Shown piece after piece: positions 1-10,263 of a DNA stretch of 64,000 nt (within the stretch, counting starts at the first letter, position 1; each line of letters begins with the position of its first letter). A program made the position numbers and the translations under genes. The notes under the pieces are model-generated. The model was not told the DNA's origin. It saw only the letters and a program-made list of their open reading frames with translations, and did no database searches. Origin of the DNA: Phlebopus portentosus (Eukaryota > Basidiomycota > Agaricomycetes > Boletales > Boletinellaceae); NCBI GenBank assembly GCA_037892935.1, contig JAYXKI010000007.1, positions 1,674,001-1,738,000 of the forward strand, given 5' to 3'.

Positions 1-1251
1 CAGAAGACGATGAGACAAAGCTAGAGAAGGACTTCCCCTAAGCGCTGACAATATGAAAGTGATCCTTTCAAGGATCTGACATGATATAACGGGTTTCGAT
101 GAGTTACGATGGGTTTCGGTGGGTTACAAAATGAAACAAAGTAATACAATGCAGAATGAAGCAATATGCAAGGGACTCAAGTGAGACCTTATGTAGAGGT
201 GTAAAGAAGAGTGATGAGGGTCTCAGACTTCAACACAGGTCGAACTGATCACACTGGGCTCGAGTACAACTACAGAGCAGTAGACTCCAGGCGTATGAGA
301 CAGAACTATTATGTATTTGTGGGAGATAGAGAGTCGAGAAGGGTACAGAAAGAGTCGAATTAGTCTCGACTGTAGCTAGAGTGGGTTTCTAGTCTGAACT
401 GAACTTCAGACTGAGCTGTTCTGAGCTATTCTGTCCTCTGCTCTCCTAAGACTGGGCTCCTACTACGAGTTGCTCACCTATTTATAAAATTGTCCAAACC
501 TGAGCCTTCGGAGTGTCAGAGAGCATAACAAAAGGAAATTGGAAGTGATAAGCATAAGAGATCGCATGGGAAACAAAAGATCAAGTGAGCACATCTGGAA
601 AGTGGTGGGATAATAACTATAAAGCATAATACGAAATGTGGATGCATACGGAATGGTGAGCATATGGAATCATAGGGGACAAAACAAAATGTGAATGCAT
701 ATAGGACTCAAAAGGGGAAAAGCTCAAGCGCATCACGTCAGGTCGAAGCTTGGGGGCGTTGGGGGCTGATTGCAGATTCTTCAATTTACCTCTCATACCT
801 GAGTTTTAGTAAGATGGGCTAGCTAAGTTGGCCTTTGTAAGTTTTTGACTGGGTGGCTCGAGTGTCCAAAAGTTCTTCCTAGACAGCGGTCGAGTGCGAG
901 AGGCTACAGTAGTTCGTTCCACTTCAAATCAAATCAATCTGCACTGAGTTCCACTGTTACAATGCAGATTACCGTGGAACACGTGTCACGTGTGCGATCT
1001 TGGACCTAGTGTGTCAATGCTTCTTACACCGTACAGCAGGAGTTGAAGTAACAGGGTCTTTCCTCCTTGTGGGAGTCAGAGTGATGGGGTCAAGGAGACC
1101 CTGAGCCATGGCCATTCTAAACAAAATGCTGTCATTATTTGCTTTGATAGATAGTAAGCCCTTCATCATTGGACAGTGGCTAACAGCCCTCACCTTTGAC
1201 ATTATTTCCTTGCTCACGTTCTAGTATAGAGAAGTCCAGTTCTTCCCTATA
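1..1251. other. No recognisable gene
   Basis: I see no coding region with convincing composition here. The first 200 bases hold short imperfect repeats of a GGGTTTCGATGAGTTACG-like unit. A minus-strand frame at 1014-1217 lies just downstream of the small gene at 1252-1625, but it has no splice link to it that I could support. Confidence 0.4.
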
Positions 1252-1625
1252 CTATGTTGTTTCGTCTGGGCCAGTTTTATTTGCGACTTGCACCACGTCA
1301 TTGATAGATAGGTCTTCATCCAGCTGGTAGTTGTCATCGGAGTTATCATCCAAATCACTAGTATCATCAGAATTATGCAACTGAGGAGAGGTGTCAGTAC
1401 AGTACAATTAGAATGCCACCCATACTAGGAATGCACCTTTTTCAATGGGCCTTTCCCCTTTTTCTTGCGAGGGCTCTTCTGTGGCGCTTCTGGAGTTGCC
1501 AGTGCTTCATTGTCTTTGGATGGTTGCCCAGGACCCCTCCTGACCTTTGGCTTCTTCTTAGGGGTCTCGGCATCCTGGGCTGCCTTGGCCTTTTCAGTGA
1601 GCTTTTTACTGCAAGAAGGATGCAT
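1252..1625 (-). CDS. Small basic-then-acidic protein, two exons, unrecognised
   Basis: Exon 1 is 1437-1625 and exon 2 is 1252-1380, joined in phase 0 by a 56-nt intron with a GTGCAT donor and a CTCCTCAG acceptor, giving about 105 residues. The first 63 residues are rich in Lys and Pro. They contain PKKKPKV, which resembles a nuclear localisation signal, followed at once by RRGPGQPSK, which resembles an AT-hook. The second exon is strongly acidic (repeated DD and DE) and ends in a TAG. A basic, possibly DNA-binding segment followed by an acidic tail suggests a nuclear protein, but this is inference and I do not recognise the family. The ATG at 1625 is the first in frame; further upstream exons are possible. 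Confidence 0.4.
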
Positions 1626-2341
1626 TGTTGATGGTACAAAAGAAACCTGAGAAAAACCTGAATCTGGGAAAAAATTATAAAAATATGGTTCTTGCTTAGC
1701 AGTTCGATTCTACTGGTACATATTGAGCTCCTCCATAGTGCATTTAGGACCCATCCTTCTACACAATAGAGTTCTTTTGTTATCAATTGCCGCTTGGTAT
1801 TCAAGCAGCATCTAAAAGAACTCCAATAATGTTCAAGTGCAATATGAGACATCGGAGATAACACTGCTTCTCATGCACTATATATTCGCCGAGCAGGAAG
1901 AGAAGTGCTTTCCTACTTTTCTGCGCATTTCTTACTCCCACTACATAACCCATTATATAGTTCAAGACTGGTGAGTGATGCCACACAAAACCCCATCAGT
2001 CCTCTCCACCTCCCCTTCCTCAACCCTCAAGCTTTCAATCTGATCTGAGAGTCTTTGTCCTAAATGTTTCTCACCACAGTCCACACTCTACAGATTGACC
2101 GTCAGAATAGAGAGTACCAAATGTCAGAAATTGCATCAGATTGTATGTCACTGTCTGCATTATTATTTTGACCATTACTCTGATAACTCTTTCTACAGCG
2201 GAAGATGGATTGCATTTGTATAATGCTGTCAACAGACTAATGCATGATGGGTCACAGCAGGCACCATTTAGCTCATCGATATAGCGGTGCTTTACAACCT
2301 ATGCAGATGAGTTTTTTAATGTAGCAAAGAGGAGGAAAGAG

Positions 2342-3576
2342 ATGCTAGAGAGGCACGAGGTGAAGTATTCACTATTGCAGGATGAATTGGAGGAAATGAA
2401 GGCATGCCTTGCAAGTGTGGATGAAAGGTTTTGGGATCAAGACGAGTTGCAGGACAATTTGCGAACCCAATTTGAGGGCGAAGTGCAAGGGGTGGTAGAT
2501 TGTGTGCATACTGTGGAAAGATACCTGACATACAAGGTATGAGATTCCTTTCTCTTTTTGAGGAAAATACTAATGCTTTTTTATAGTCCACTTCCAATTA
2601 TCATGCAATCATTCAAAGACAGATAATCAATGGGGGATGACAATATTTTGTGATCGGAATGCACTTCTTTTTGGACAGGTTTCTTTGTTCATTTCTTGGC
2701 TCCGAGCATGTTCAACTCCAGAAATTTGTTTTGAAGAGGTGCTTTGGCGCTCATCGTGAGACCAAGGTGGAATTTGAATCGAGAAGGCTACATGGAGAGT
2801 TTCAGCATTTGCTTCCTAAAAGTTCTTCCTCTATCACACCAGCCATGCCAGCCAGATCTGATCATGGGTTGCACCCCCTCTCAGTGATCTTGTTGTCAGT
2901 CGCATCACGCCACAGTCTTAAAGTTGAGAATATCAAGCCTGCACCTAATCTACTAGACAAAGACTACTTTTTGCCATGCTCTAAAAAGATGACCTATGTC
3001 CGTGCTCGTGACTGGATGGATTGATGGCCAAAAATAGCATTTGACAATCAGACCACATTTGAAACTATTGATGAATCTAGTGATAGTGGCACGAAAAAAT
3101 AAATGCATTGTAAGATGCTCCATACAGATGCAGTCTCGACATGAAAATTCATAATGGACCACTTCATGGCTATCATGTGTGGGAAGAAGTTCAAAATCAG
3201 AAAATGTGTGTCCGACCTCAAGGTATTCAACATGGATGTATTCTTCAGAGAAGCCACACAAGTCTGTGAGCACCTTAAATGCAGCATGTCACTAGAGCAG
3301 CTGGTTGTCTTTTTATATCACGTCCGTTTTGCACACAGAATGCTCAAAGATCAGGTGGTCATGTTTGTAGTCCTCATTAAGTCAGGCAATCTGTGGCATT
3401 TCAGAAGTGGAGCTGCTCATTTCATCAAACTTCTGCTCAAGTTGAATGAGGACAGGAATGCTGTCTGGGTTCAAGCTATAAACAAAACTAAGTTTGCTGA
3501 AGTCGAGAATGTTGTGACGAAGCAGTTAGGGTTGTTGAAAAATTTTAACCTCATGACAGACAAAAATTTAGACTGA
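2342..3576 (+). pseudogene. Broken multi-exon gene, unrecognised
   Basis: A 66-codon helical, coiled-coil-like exon rich in Glu and Leu (2342 to about 2537) ends at a GTATGA donor. A second coding stretch starts after a CTCCAG acceptor near 2730 and continues in one frame to 3576, interrupted only by a TGA at 3022-3024, a TAA near 3100 and a TGA near 3141. Composition and frame continue across all three stops, and each can be explained by C-to-T change of CGA or CAA. The last 140 codons form a globular-looking, Cys- and Phe-containing region with no motif I know. I read this as a host or transposon-cargo gene inactivated by point mutation. Function unknown. Confidence 0.4.
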
Positions 3577-4835
3577 AATAGAGTTCGGATGCATGCAGTT
3601 AGCCCATATTTTTTATTTTTTCATTTTTGTTTGATGTTCATTTAGTTCATGTGCTCACTTGCCTGCTTCATTGTGTCTACAGAGACAATTCATCAGGAAA
3701 ACAGTCCAAAGTATCCACTGCTACTCCCTGCTACTCCCTATTACTCCCCACTACCTACTGCTATAGGCTGCTATATAGAGGCCTATAATAAGTTAGTAGT
3801 CTATAGTGATTTATCGTGACCCCCCTACTATATAGAGGCTTGTAAAGCTTTATAGAGGCCATAGTTACATAGCTGATATTTATTTATAGGGCTATAAAGT
3901 AGTAGATAGTACATATTGTCTAACTACCAATATTGTTGAATAGTTGTCAATAAGTGGGGTTAGAGTAAGTTAGTATGTAGATAGTAGCAGGTAATAGTAG
4001 CAGATATGAGGCTATAGTTTGCAGTAGTATTGTGTAATTAGTAGTATCTATAGCGGATACTAGACTAAAGTCTTATGTAGTAGTAGGTAGTCATAGATAG
4101 TAGCCAGTACCTATTAGAGGATATTATGTTATACCAAGATAGTTATTAATAGTAGTTTATTATAAAGTATAGTAAACTATATTTGTTAGCCAGTATAAAC
4201 TGATAGAAGGCTAATAAAGTGGTGAGTAGCTTATAATTACTAGTAGCAGATATTACTGAATAGCATACTAATGCCTGATAGAGATTCTTAGTAAAAGGTA
4301 GTTGCTGATAACTGCTCTGTTCATAGTCAGACAGTAGATAGTAGCACACTTAGATTATCATAGCTGCAGTTTAAATCTATTCACATGCCTATTAAGCACT
4401 TCTGAGAGTGATCTAGATATATATAAACCTCGTAGGGATGATTAGAGTTATAATTAAGTAAGGAATGGCGGTGAATTAAAAGAGCAAGAGAGGAAAATAA
4501 GATGAAAAAAATATATAGGCGCTATCAAATGGTGAGCTAGCTGCTTCTAGAAGCTAATAGAAGCTACTTACATTACTGGAACAACTAGATGAGCCTAGTT
4601 GAAGATGCCCTTCCTATAGCCAGAGTACGTCATATTTAGTCACTACTATTAGTAATGAGTGGCGAAATCATAGTAGAAGGTTCACTTTAACTTACCTGTC
4701 AGTACGCCTTCTCTTATTAGGGTTATAGCCTACTGCCACCTTCTTCTGCTCTAAGATGTGCTTTCCCCTTGAAGATAGATGAGCTCTACTTAGATGTTAA
4801 TAGAAGACTATATAGTATATAATACTAATACTTAC
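3577..4835. other. AT-rich low-complexity DNA
   Basis: This stretch is dominated by short imperfect repeats of TAGTAG, CTACT and GCTATATAGAGGC type and contains no usable open frame. The composition resembles mutated repeat DNA. I cannot assign it to an element. Confidence 0.5.
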
Positions 4836-6400
4836 TTTCCCATATTAAGTATTGCTGTTTGTACTTTCTCAAATGACTCGGGTTCATTTATCTTGAAGAG
4901 CTTTATGTTCTCCTTCAACACATTGACAGATGACCTGTACCTGGCACTTGAAAAGCTAGTTGAAGCTCTCTGTGCATTTCCAGAAGAATGCTCTTCTAGC
5001 ACGCAACAGATCTAACTTATATTAGCTCTCAAATAGGCTTCTTTACAGTAAAGCAACTTACAGCTTGCGTAGCTACTGCGATGAGATGGATTGGTATTGG
5101 CCGGACCCAGCCTGGTTGGCACTCAGAGAGAGCTACCAAATCCTTGGTATGTGTAAAGACTGTTCTTGCAATGAGCTCATGAATGGCTTCATGGGAGTAA
5201 GGATCCCCTTTATCACTCTGAGATGTTGAGATATGAGTTCACTGCTAAGAAAAAGTTGGCAGACGTACATCTAAGGTGGCAAACATGTAGTTGCTGCTAG
5301 GCTCCTCAAGCAAGTCACCTATCAGTGCTGCTATACGGCCTTTCTTTGCTGCTTTAAGAGCCTTTCTTATCGCAGTTTCCTTAACCTCCTCAGTGATCTT
5401 GTCAAAAAGCTGTTCGATACGACCTTTGTAAATGTCTTTGACATCTTTATCATCTCGGCCTGGAGTGATTGAGTAGTACTCGAGCACTATCTCTCTGGCA
5501 GTTCTTATAAATGCCCCTTTTATGCTAGTTGTCTCTCTACTGAGCTAAAGGCCAGCTGTCAATTGTAGCGATGCCATATATTGAAGTACTTACACAGTCT
5601 ATCATTCAGTTAGTTGTTGGTATCTGCTCCTCCAAAAACTTTAGAAAGTAAACTCGGCTAAGCACTTTGGACGCAGGTCCACTCCTATAAAAGCTACTCA
5701 CCATTTTGGTTATTTCTACCCAATTGCTGCCTTGCTTTACTCAGTACACTGCACTGAGTAGATGACTGTGTATGATAGTCTGGGAAAAACTGGTAGGCAA
5801 GCGTATATAGTCTGAGCATGCCAGATGCAGTAATCATAAGTAGCTTCTCTGGACCCTCGAATTTGGACAGAAAGTGGTCATCCTTCGCTCGACCTGGCTC
5901 TGTCCTTTGTTAGTAGCAGCTTGTAATAGCTGGTAGACACTTACCTTGCTCAAGCCTTGACTTCCACTTTCTCTGAGCTTTTCTACGCTGCTTGCTATCC
6001 TTTCCAGAGGGATCGTCACTTAGGTTGCCCTCAATCTCCCATAAAGACCTCTTGATTAGACTTTAGAAGTTTCTTAACACTTGTGTTTCGGCCCTTGTTT
6101 TGAACTGCCTCCCAGTCGCTATTGTCAGTAGAGTAGGCCTCTTCCACACCCTTGCCCTTGTGGTAGCTTCCACTACCACCATTGCTCCTACCACCATTGT
6201 CACTCCCACACCCATCCTTACTGCTGCTACTATCTTTACTGGAGTTTTCACCGCTGTCCTTCTCAGCTTCATCTTGATCTTTAACCTCGTCCTCGCTAGT
6301 CCTCTCGTCATCTCTCTGCCCTCCACCATCATCATAAAAAGTAGCACTGTCCTGCCTGAAATCCTCTATCTGGCTATCGCTATGATCGCATAAGGAGGGC
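4836..6400 (-). CDS. DUF6532-like protein, multi-exon, probably broken
   Basis: The best-supported exons are 5269-5544, 5062-5217 and 4836-5011. They join in phase 0 through GTACGT and GTAAGT donors and encode a helical domain. Upstream lie an exon around 5705-5885 (containing KFEGPEKLLMITASG), a basic exon near 5949-6030 (GKDSKQRRKAQRKWKSR) and an acidic, Ser/Gly/Asp-rich exon at about 6070-6400. The order matches my memory of DUF6532 proteins, a family expanded in Agaricomycetes: a disordered acidic N-terminus, then a domain with an 'R..S.KG.....A......Y' segment, a 'kGdPYsHeaI..LI' segment, a 'PIPIHLIAVATQA' helix and an 'ARYRSSVNVLKENI' C-terminal helix. The function of that family is unknown to me. 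A probable exon at about 5590-5690 contains an in-frame TGA at 5606-5608, and its upstream splice junction is unresolved, so the gene may be dead. The family assignment is by pattern only. Confidence 0.5.
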
Positions 6401-7809
6401 TGGGGCTCTAACCACCAATATCAGATACATCTTAGATAGATGGGCTATAGGCTCACTGCTACATCCCTGTAAATTAGTCTGGAAACCCTCTCCCTGCTGC
6501 AACACTACTTCTTCTATAGCAGTAGCCCTGCTGCCTTCTAAGGCAGTGGCATGCTCCTCCAGATACTCTGGAGAGGAAAGCTGTCCCCTTGAGTGAGTTG
6601 TTCTCTTTAAGTAAAAAGGTGCAGTGCATTATCACTGGGTTCCTGCAAGAATGAGGTGCTAAGGCTTACCTGATAGGCTAGAGGTGCAGAGTGCAGCTTC
6701 TCTTGATTGCCAATCCTTGATTCTGGCTGCTGCTACTGCAGGGTTAAAATGCCAGCGACTCTTAATGGTGTAAATCTCCTTACCGCGGCTGCTCCTGCCA
6801 ATTGCCTGAGTTTTCTGGGCTTTGCTATAATAAGCATGAGATAAGCTTGCAAGTGCTGTAAAGATTGAGGAACTTGCCAGCTCTGGGAGGCATCTTAACA
6901 GGCTAGAGAGGGGAGGAAGGTGGGTGGGGGCAGTAGCGGTACGTATGCTATATGGCAGTTGTAGTGGGTGGCCAAAAAAGAGGCCAAGCAATAGCCGAGA
7001 TTGGCTAAGCTACTGTGGTTCGGCCGCTCACTTTGGCTTACTAAGAGCAGGCCCTTGTAATACACAGATGCAAACCTGAGCTGCAAGTAGACATGGGATA
7101 TGGCAGCAGTGACAATCAAGTCTATATTGTAAACGACAAAGCAAAAAAATAAAGCAAACAGGAAACTGTAAATTATTTTTTGCCATAACTAAGCGACAAT
7201 CTTATCCTAGGGAATTTGAGTGTTATGTTATTTTGTCAATCAGAACGGCTATTTAGAGAGGTAGTTCTGAGTAAAGTAGCTTACATTACTGGTAAAGCGC
7301 TAGCCCTTATCAGGCCTGATACCAGAGCCTTGCCAACTCTATCTGTTTTCATACATTAGGACTGGTGCAGATCAGTCGAGAAAAAGTCTTACAGCAAGAG
7401 CATACACAAGGTAGTCCCTAATTACTGGAGGTGCCTCCTGGATGGCTGTGGTTCTGAGCGCAGTGTAGATGCTGAATGCTGCTAGACTTGCAGGTTGAAA
7501 CGTTCTGAGTCTAAATTCCAGCTATATGAAAGTCATCCAAAGGCTAAACTCCTCGTATGTAATATGATGCCTTGACAGGGGTTTGTGCTGTAGAGCTAGC
7601 TGGGCATCCTCGACAAATGGCTCTAGGCTGAGCTGGGAGAGGGCATGCCTGCCTTGTGAGTGGGGGCACCTAGTTAGCATGATGTTTGTTGCTAAGAGCT
7701 AAGTTGTTGCCGAGGCATGCCTGCTGATGTGGAAAATTCTGCTGACTAAGCTATCCACAGCAATTTTCTGGTGGCAGTGGCAGCCTTCAATTCTACCCTA
7801 CTAGATCAG
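6401..7809. other. Between DUF6532-like and TET/JBP genes; possible exon only
   Basis: A minus-strand frame at 6659-6991 has a plausible coding C-terminal half and could be a 5' exon of the DUF6532-like gene, but I found no splice junction linking them. I recognise nothing in the remainder (about 6992-7809). Confidence 0.3.
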
Positions 7810-9485
7810 CTATGTACAGGTTCTTATGCTCTGGAGATCCTCCAGGGTGGAGTAAAGGCACCACCTCTCACATGAACATCTATATCCAGCCTCTGCCTCC
7901 TCCTTTCTCTCTTTATAACTTCTGCACCCTGCCGTCTTATGCCCCTGAGCAATATGCTGAAAGTTTGCCCTAGCTGTAAAAAGAACTACTGATCTCCTGC
8001 TTGAGTCGTTGGCAATTGGAGCATTCCTATGTGTTAGGGCTGCTGATGGGAACAGTACGACATCTCCAGGCCTAAGTTCAATGATGACCTTCACCTCCTT
8101 TAACATCAGCTGTCCAGAATTTCTCCAGTCAAAGCACCCAAAGACACCAACACAGCAGAGGCCAAAAAATAAATTCTTTGCATCCCTGTGCCAGCATGTT
8201 GCAACCTCCCCACCTAAGTTAAGAGCCATAGAGGAGAACTGCGATTTAAGAAGCACACTTGCTGTTATGCTGTTGTGACTCGCGGTGCATCACTTTTCTC
8301 TCTCATAGAGCTTAGATATGAGTGGAAACCAGGTCTTGAAGGTGCCTGGCAGCAATGAGAACTGGCTAGTAGCAATTGCCAGGACAGGTCAACTTACTAG
8401 AAACAAATCCCAAATAATGCTCTATGCTGGCATCATTTTGGAATTTTTGCAGAGCTTCTACCCTGCTATCCTTGACCTTTACAGTCACAGGTTGCTATAG
8501 ATATATGCTAAGTGAGTCTCATTCAGATAGAGAGAGGCTCTCTGCTTACTGATCGTCCCCCTCCATGTGTAGCATCACCAAATACAAAACTTGGGAACTC
8601 TCCTCATCTGTGATTAAAGAGATCCTTGTTCCCAAGGTTAATTGCCGAGCTAAATTCATCCATGGCTTTCTCAACCCCAGTCACAGTGCGGTCCCAGTTG
8701 TTGGGTGTTCTGGCTTTAACAGCAAAAACTCGCCTCCCCCTGTCTAACAAGACCTGCGCCCTCCTTGATGGCCCATGTTAGAATAGAAGTTAGGAATCCA
8801 ACAGCGACTTACCTGGGGTCATTTGGAATATAGCGCCACCCCTCATGCTCTACAAGCCATTTTATCTTGCTGCCATCCAAGGATGTAACTTCTGGCCCTG
8901 TACCTACATCTACTGCTTAGCAATTTTTTTAGCAAATGTAGCAATGCACCTACTGTCACCTAGGCCTATCCAACCTGGCCCTGTCTCTTGAAGATGGTGG
9001 ACATCTAGGTCTACCACATACTTCTGTGCACTCAAGACTGGATCACCCAGCGGAGCTTCAATAGAACCTCTGCAATGGCCTTCTGGCTTTGGAGAAGCTG
9101 GGGTGTTGAATGTCAGTTGACTACCAGGTGATGGGCTGTGCTGAGCAAGACTTGTAGGAGAATAGCTGGCCACTCACTCCTTAACCTGCTCCATATGTTG
9201 CCTGTGTCGCTTGACATGCTTCTCACAAGATGCCCTGCCTCTCGGATGACTTTTTCGTTTTGAAGCAATGGATGGTGAGGGCACTTCTGCCAACTCTTCT
9301 AGTCCTTGAGGGATTAGCTGCTCACCAGGTAGGCCTGGAGCCCTTAAGCTCACCTGCAAACCCAGTCTCAATGCACCCTCAGATTGGTAAGCAGGCTTTA
9401 TAACTGATGCTTGCGGCGATGTGCTGCTCTCATTTCGCTGGCCAGCACCAGCTGCCTTAGACTTAATAGAAGTACCTGCTGCCAT
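7810..9485 (-). CDS. TET/JBP-like 2OG-Fe(II) dioxygenase, multi-exon
   Basis: Members of the TET/JBP family oxidise 5-methylcytosine or thymine in DNA using Fe(II) and 2-oxoglutarate; a nuclear DNA-modifying role here is inferred from the family. The catalytic exon (7810 to about 8320) contains the metal-binding HxD in CWHRDAKN (His codon 8188-8190, Asp 8182-8184), the distal His in GDVVLFPSAALTHRN (8029-8031) and the following SRRSVVLF strand with the Arg expected to bind 2OG. Upstream exons encode the family's conserved N-terminal pieces: LDGSKIKWLVEHEGWRYIP (ending at a GTAAGT donor at 8807-8812) and RRVFAVKARTPNNWDRTVTG (about 8640-8730), then an exon near 8400-8490. The first exon (9174-9485) starts at ATG 9485 and ends in a basic Arg/Lys/His stretch. 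One oddity: an in-frame TGA at 8290-8292 just before the catalytic core, unless a very short intron removes it. It lies co-oriented between the JmjC and DUF6532-like genes. Confidence 0.75.
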
Positions 9486-9589
9486 CTCTACCTGTAAAAT
9501 AGTACTCAGTGCTGGCCTGACTACAGAGGATTGGTGAGATTCAGGGCTGTGTACAGCTGGCGGAGTGCTATGGCATGCCCAGCACTACC

Positions 9590-9985
9590 CAGTGGAGATT
9601 CAGCAGCAACCCCCAACCTCCCAAGCTGGCTCACAGAGGGCCAAGGTGCGGCAACACCACCCTGGCTAAGTGGCACAGGTTCAGGTTCAGCAGTGCACAG
9701 CATGCCTTCTAGCTGGCTTACATAGGGCCAAGGTGCACCAGTGCTGCCCCAGCTAAGTGGCATAGGTTCAGCAGTATGCAGCACACCTCCCAGGTGTCTG
9801 GCAGAGGACTGAGGTGTGCCAGCGCCGCCCCAGCTAAGTGACATGGGTTTAGCAGCGCATAGCGCACCTCCCAGATGGCTGGCAGAGGGCCGAAGTGTGC
9901 CAGCGCCGCCCCAGCTAAGTGGCATGGGTTCAGCAGCACATAGCACACCTCTCAGATGGCTGGCACTGCCCCGGCTATGCAGCAC
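9590..9985. repeat. 81-bp minisatellite
   Basis: The block containing CCCCAGCTAAGTGGCAT recurs at about 9664, 9751, 9832 and 9913, a period of 81 bp (87 bp in the first interval). Because 81 is a multiple of three, all frames stay open. That explains the long minus-strand frame 9521-10243, which translates as 27-residue Pro/Ser/Trp/Gly repeats and is probably not a gene. Confidence 0.75.
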
Positions 9986-10185
9986 GAGCTCAGCAGCACT
10001 CGGCCTTTTCAGCACCTCTGCTTGAGCAGGCTGCCAGCTATGGTGAGATGGGGCTGTTTGGGGATCACTTACCTGCCAAAAGCAAGTGTAGCTGAATCCA
10101 AACTGGGGCCCAGGGAGCAGCTGTGGCCTAGAAAAGCAGGGGACCGGGGGTGGGGGCTTGGGTGCTGATTGCAGGAGGGGGGAGG

Positions 10186-10199
10186 GATGTGTACGCATC
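10186..10199. repeat. GATGYGTACGCATC palindromic motif, single copy
   Basis: Reads GATGTGTACGCATC. The same 14-nt palindrome recurs at 22466, 22518, 24186 (one variant base), 24237 and 49496. Here it is not clearly paired, although GATG-type half sites follow it within 40 bp. Confidence 0.5.
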
Positions 10200-10263
10200 C
10201 GCAGTCGATGTGTCTGCAGTTGGATGCTATACAGCAGTATCACATGCTAATTACTATACACAT

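Noticed and set aside
9521..10243. 240-codon minus-strand frame as a gene
   Set aside because: It is produced by an 81-bp minisatellite whose length is divisible by three; all frames are open and there is no independent coding evidence.
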